From NCBI GenBank assembly GCA_017645945.1, contig JAGCNL010000053.1, positions 71,816 through 135,815 on the forward strand: a stretch of DNA of 64,000 nt, read 5' to 3'. The notes beneath the pieces are model-generated. The model was not told where the DNA came from and did not search any database. It saw only the letters and a list, made by a program, of their open reading frames with translations. The number at the start of each line of letters is the position of its first letter. Positions within the stretch are counted from its first letter, which is position 1. Below, in pieces: positions 61,329-64,000 of the stretch. The DNA comes from Salinivirgaceae bacterium. GTDB lineage: Bacteria > Bacteroidota > Bacteroidia > Bacteroidales > SZUA-534. A program made the position numbers and the translations under genes.

Positions 61329-61946
61329 ATGGACGCAAGAGACATCATACTCGACGAAGCCGCAAAACTTTTCAAGCAAAAAGGTCTGAAAAATGTCACA
61401 ATGGACGAGCTGGCAAAGTCTTTAGGCATGTCGAAGCGCACCATTTATGAGAATTTCAAGGACAAGGACGAGCTGATTGAAACTTGTCTGCTCAAATTCT
61501 CGACCGACGGTCTGGCCCGACGTAGCAAGATTCTCGACACCAACAGCAATGTTTACGAAGTAATGTATCAATTCGCACTTCTGCAGCACGACGAAATGAA
61601 CGGCGTGAGCCCTGAGTTCTTCGACGATTTGCACCGCTACTACTCTGCCATGCTGACCGAATTGAAGCACAAAAGCGAGGACATCAGCCTGAAACTGCTC
61701 AAGAGGCTGTTCACTATAGGCATTGAAGGACGATACTTCCGCGACGACACCAACATTGAAGTGGCCAGCCTACTGCTCGACCGACTATTTGAGTTTGCGA
61801 TAAAGCTCATTGACGACTACCACATTCAGCCGTGCGAAATGTACCGGTCGGTCTTCCTGCCGTTTTTCAGAGGAATCAGCACCGACGAGGGCCTACGCGA
61901 ACTCGACAAGGTAAACGAGAAAATGTGCACGCACAAAAAACAATGA
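61329..61946 (+). CDS. TetR-family regulator
   Basis: About 205 residues from the ATG at 61329; an upstream extension is unlike the family. The N-terminal HTH is ILDEAAKLFKQKGLKNVTMD, then ELAKSLGMSKRTIYENFKDK, with the recognition helix SKRTIYENF. The C-terminal helical ligand domain (YEVMYQFALLQHDEMNGVSP, then EFFDDLHRYYSAMLTELKHK) is variable. It probably represses its own promoter at the inverted repeat just upstream, and so the downstream TolC-type efflux genes. The TolC gene starts 27 bp after its stop (an ATG overlapping the stop is an alternative). Confidence 0.9.
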   Translation: MDARDIILDEAAKLFKQKGLKNVTMDELAKSLGMSKRTIYENFKDKDELIETCLLKFSTDGLARRSKILDTNSNVYEVMYQFALLQHDEMNGVSPEFFDDLHRYYSAMLTELKHKSEDISLKLLKRLFTIGIEGRYFRDDTNIEVASLLLDRLFEFAIKLIDDYHIQPCEMYRSVFLPFFRGISTDEGLRELDKVNEKMCTHKKQ

Positions 61947-61972
61947 CAACACTATTAAACTTTTATAAAACA

Positions 61973-63463
61973 ATGAAACAGAAATTTTTAATCACAACTT
62001 TGGCTTCGATGGCGGTGAGCCTTGCCGTGGGGCAAGCACCTGCCGACTCTGCAGCCAACAGCCTGGCTCTGACGGCCGACGCTGTGAAAGCCGACACCGC
62101 TGGCACAATGCGGCTGACAATGAAAGATGCGCAGAACTACGCCATTGAGCACAACTACTCAATGCAGAACGCATCGCTCGACGTGCAGAAGGCCGAGGCC
62201 GCACGCTGGGAAGCCATCTCGACAGTGCTTCCGCAGATTTCGGGCTCTATCGGCTACTCGAACTACTGCGGCTACGAAATGAGTTTCAGTATGGGCGGCG
62301 GCATTATGGACTCGTTCGGGCCTATTTTTGAGGCCATTGGCAAGGACCTGGCGGCCGCTGGCTCGGGCACCAACTTCGCCAACACAATGGCGCAAATGGC
62401 TGCGGCACAGCAGGCTGAGTCGGAAGAAAGCGGCGGTATGAAAATGCCGACTACGGCAACTTTCGGCGTGCAGGTGGCTGTGGCCTTGAGCGGAACACAG
62501 TTTGTGGCAATGAAGTTGAGCCGTCTGGCACTTGAAATGTCGGAACTGTCGAAGCAGAAATCGGAACAGGACATCCGCAACCAAGTGAAGAGTCTTTACT
62601 ACTCGGCTCTGGTTATGGAAGAGACGGTTGATTTGCTCGACCGCAATCTGGAAAATATGAAGAAACTGCTCGAATCGACCAACAGCGCCGTGAAGGTGGG
62701 TGTGAGCGAACAGATTGACGCCGACAAACTGCAGGTGCAGGTGCTGACAATGGAATCGGGCATCAACTCAACAAAGCGCTCGCTTGAAATGGTGTATAAC
62801 GCTATGCGTCTGCAACTTGGCGTTGACGTAAACACTAAAATCGAACTGACGCAGAAGATTGACGACCTGCTCAACCTTGAACTGACAATGCAGTTGCTCT
62901 CGAACGAACTGAATCTTGACAACAACTACGACTATCAGTTGCTTCAGAAGAACGTTGAATTAAGCGGCAAGCAGGTGAGCATTGCCAAGTGGAACCACAC
63001 CCCCACGTTGAGCGCCTACTATCAGCACTCAATTGTGAAATACATTGGCGACAAGGGCTTCAGTATGACGCCGCCGAATATGATTGGCGCGACACTGTCG
63101 GTGCCGATTTGGTCGAGCGGAAACAAGTGGAACTCGCTGAAAGAAGCCAAGATAAACTATCAGGAACAGCAGAACACGCTTGAGAGCACCACCAATGCAC
63201 TTTTGGTGCAGCACAACCAACTGAAATACAATTTGGCGTCGGCTTACGAGACGTTTGAGAACCAAAAGCAGAACACCGAGGTTACTCAACGCGTGTTCGA
63301 CAAGACGAGCCAAAAATATGAGCAGGGCGTGGCTTCGAGCCTTGAGGTGACCAACGCGGGCACAAACCTGATTTCGGCGCAAAGCAGTTACGTTCAAGCA
63401 CTTATGGAACTTGTGACTGCGCAAATCGAACTAGAGAAACTTCTTAACATCGACAATAAATAA
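61973..63463 (+). CDS. TolC-family outer membrane efflux protein
   Basis: About 496 residues from the ATG at 61973, which gives a clean signal peptide (cleavage near AVGQA). Two outer-membrane-efflux repeats are visible: MKDAQNYAIEHNYSMQNASL in the first and NYDYQLLQKNVELSGKQVSI in the second, each with long coiled helices such as EETVDLLDRNLENMKKLLES. A methionine/glycine-rich insert (FSMGGGIMDSFGPIFEAIGK) precedes the second helix set. It forms the outer channel for the membrane fusion protein encoded 26 bp downstream. The exported compound is unknown. Confidence 0.9.
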   Translation: MKQKFLITTLASMAVSLAVGQAPADSAANSLALTADAVKADTAGTMRLTMKDAQNYAIEHNYSMQNASLDVQKAEAARWEAISTVLPQISGSIGYSNYCGYEMSFSMGGGIMDSFGPIFEAIGKDLAAAGSGTNFANTMAQMAAAQQAESEESGGMKMPTTATFGVQVAVALSGTQFVAMKLSRLALEMSELSKQKSEQDIRNQVKSLYYSALVMEETVDLLDRNLENMKKLLESTNSAVKVGVSEQIDADKLQVQVLTMESGINSTKRSLEMVYNAMRLQLGVDVNTKIELTQKIDDLLNLELTMQLLSNELNLDNNYDYQLLQKNVELSGKQVSIAKWNHTPTLSAYYQHSIVKYIGDKGFSMTPPNMIGATLSVPIWSSGNKWNSLKEAKINYQEQQNTLESTTNALLVQHNQLKYNLASAYETFENQKQNTEVTQRVFDKTSQKYEQGVASSLEVTNAGTNLISAQSSYVQALMELVTAQIELEKLLNIDNK

Positions 63464-63489
63464 TAATCAATAATAAAAAAGATAAAACA

Positions 63490-64000
63490 ATGAAAACTAA
63501 ACAGTTGATCAGTTTTGCAGTTTTGGCTTGCGTGGCTTTGGCAGCCGTAAGTTGCAAGCAGGAAGAGAAAAAGGCAGAAAAAGCCCGCATTGAAAAGGTT
63601 AAGGTTCAGAAACTTAAGAAAGTGACCATCGACCGCGTGTATGAAGTTTCGACAACGCTCGAGGGCTACGAGACAATGAACATCGCGCCGTCGCTCACGG
63701 GAACCATTGAGCACATCTACGTTGAGATTGGCAGCAAAGTGACTGCAGGCCAGGACCTTGTGCGTATGGACCAGACACAGTACAAGACAACCAAACTCAC
63801 CGTTGACAACCTGACAACCGAAATGCAGCGTATGGACGCGCTGAAAGAGAGCGGCAACGTGTCGCAGCAGGTTTACGACCAGACCAAGGTGGCCTACGAC
63901 CAGGCCAAGCAGAACCTTGATTTTCTGCGTCAGAACACGTTTGTGAAGGCAAAATTCGCAGGCAGCATATCGGCCAAGAACTATGAGGACGGCGAACTCT
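63490..64000 (+). CDS. RND/ABC-type membrane fusion protein (partial)
   Basis: The first 170 residues are visible; the gene runs past the right edge. The signal peptide carries the lipobox AAVSC near residue 22, so it is a lipoprotein. It continues with the membrane-fusion pattern: a barrel-sandwich strand EGYETMNIAPSLTGTIEHIY, VEIGSKVTAGQDLVRMDQTQ, and a coiled-coil hairpin (LTVDNLTTEMQRMDALKESG, then QQVYDQTKVAYDQAKQNLDF) returning to a GSISAKNYEDGE strand. It links the inner-membrane pump, expected downstream, to the TolC-type protein. Confidence 0.9.
   Translation, partial: MKTKQLISFAVLACVALAAVSCKQEEKKAEKARIEKVKVQKLKKVTIDRVYEVSTTLEGYETMNIAPSLTGTIEHIYVEIGSKVTAGQDLVRMDQTQYKTTKLTVDNLTTEMQRMDALKESGNVSQQVYDQTKVAYDQAKQNLDFLRQNTFVKAKFAGSISAKNYEDGEL

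Noticed and set aside
1..64000. CRISPR array, tRNA or rRNA genes
   Set aside because: I looked for regularly spaced identical repeats and for tRNA T-loop (GGTTCGA-like) patterns with matching acceptor stems and found none; the tandem repeat at 33086 has 7-bp units with no spacers.

Overview
The window looks like a chromosomal segment of an uncultured member of the Bacteroidota, most likely order Bacteroidales from a gut or rumen type habitat. This rests on the mix of families: a type 9 secretion (T9SS) sorting domain protein, a BspA-like leucine-rich repeat surface protein, many lipoproteins, a Bacteroidales rSAM/lipoprotein pair, GH127 and GH3 enzymes, and an outer membrane barrel/TPR pair. 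Promoter-like TAnnTTTG boxes precede several genes and classical Shine-Dalgarno sequences are mostly missing, which also fits. Base composition is near 50 percent GC in most genes and clearly AT-richer in the 10.7-17.5 kb block. No rRNA, tRNA, CRISPR array, transposase or integrase was seen.

Layout. 1-3.4 kb: the tail of a probable LTA-synthase-like sulfatase, a UMF1-type MFS transporter, and a lipoprotein overlapping a radical SAM/SPASM enzyme. 3.5-10.7 kb: a polyamine cluster (arginine decarboxylase, spermidine synthase homologue, agmatinase-family ureohydrolase, carboxy(nor)spermidine dehydrogenase and decarboxylase) interrupted by a HicBA toxin-antitoxin pair. 10.7-17.6 kb: an AT-rich accessory island. 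Its core is a tightly packed minus-strand operon encoding an Hsp70-like ATPase with TPRs, an SF1 helicase, an unknown protein ending in a sliding-clamp-type motif, a TerB-like protein and an NTF2-like protein. A lone CdiA-C-like nuclease lies beside it, bordered on one side by an attC-like imperfect inverted repeat. This five-gene operon is the best candidate in the window for an undescribed system.

17.6-36.4 kb: a BRO/DinD-like protein, a Na/Pi symporter fused to PhoU and an OmpR-type DNA-binding domain, a GNAT, an Ntn hydrolase, an acyl-carrier-like protein without the carrier serine, a MATE pump, a DUF1848 protein, RecG, a YegP-like protein, a DUF4197 lipoprotein, an esterase, PepD, cytidine deaminase, a LacI-type regulator, and a CBS/Omp85/GH3 operon. 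36.7-47 kb: a T9SS cargo protein, a three-module PII-like protein overlapping a DUF1538 membrane protein, and an outer membrane barrel with a giant TPR partner. 47.2-51.9 kb: a DUF234 AAA ATPase bracketed by two 60-bp copies of a palindromic repeat, a BspA/InlB-repeat surface protein with a REP-like palindrome inside its coding sequence, an XRE regulator and a 122-nt rod-like hairpin. 52-64 kb: FtsE, a Gfo/Idh/MocA oxidoreductase overlapping a radical SAM gene, an M3 peptidase, a GH127 enzyme, a flavodoxin, QueH, and a TetR-TolC-membrane fusion protein operon running off the right edge behind a perfect inverted-repeat operator.

Intergenic spacers are unusual. Many consist of degenerate short-word repeats, and several contain small palindromes of two families (GTAGRGACG... 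and CCCGATAGYTATCGGG). All family assignments come from reading translated sequence by eye; no searches were run.
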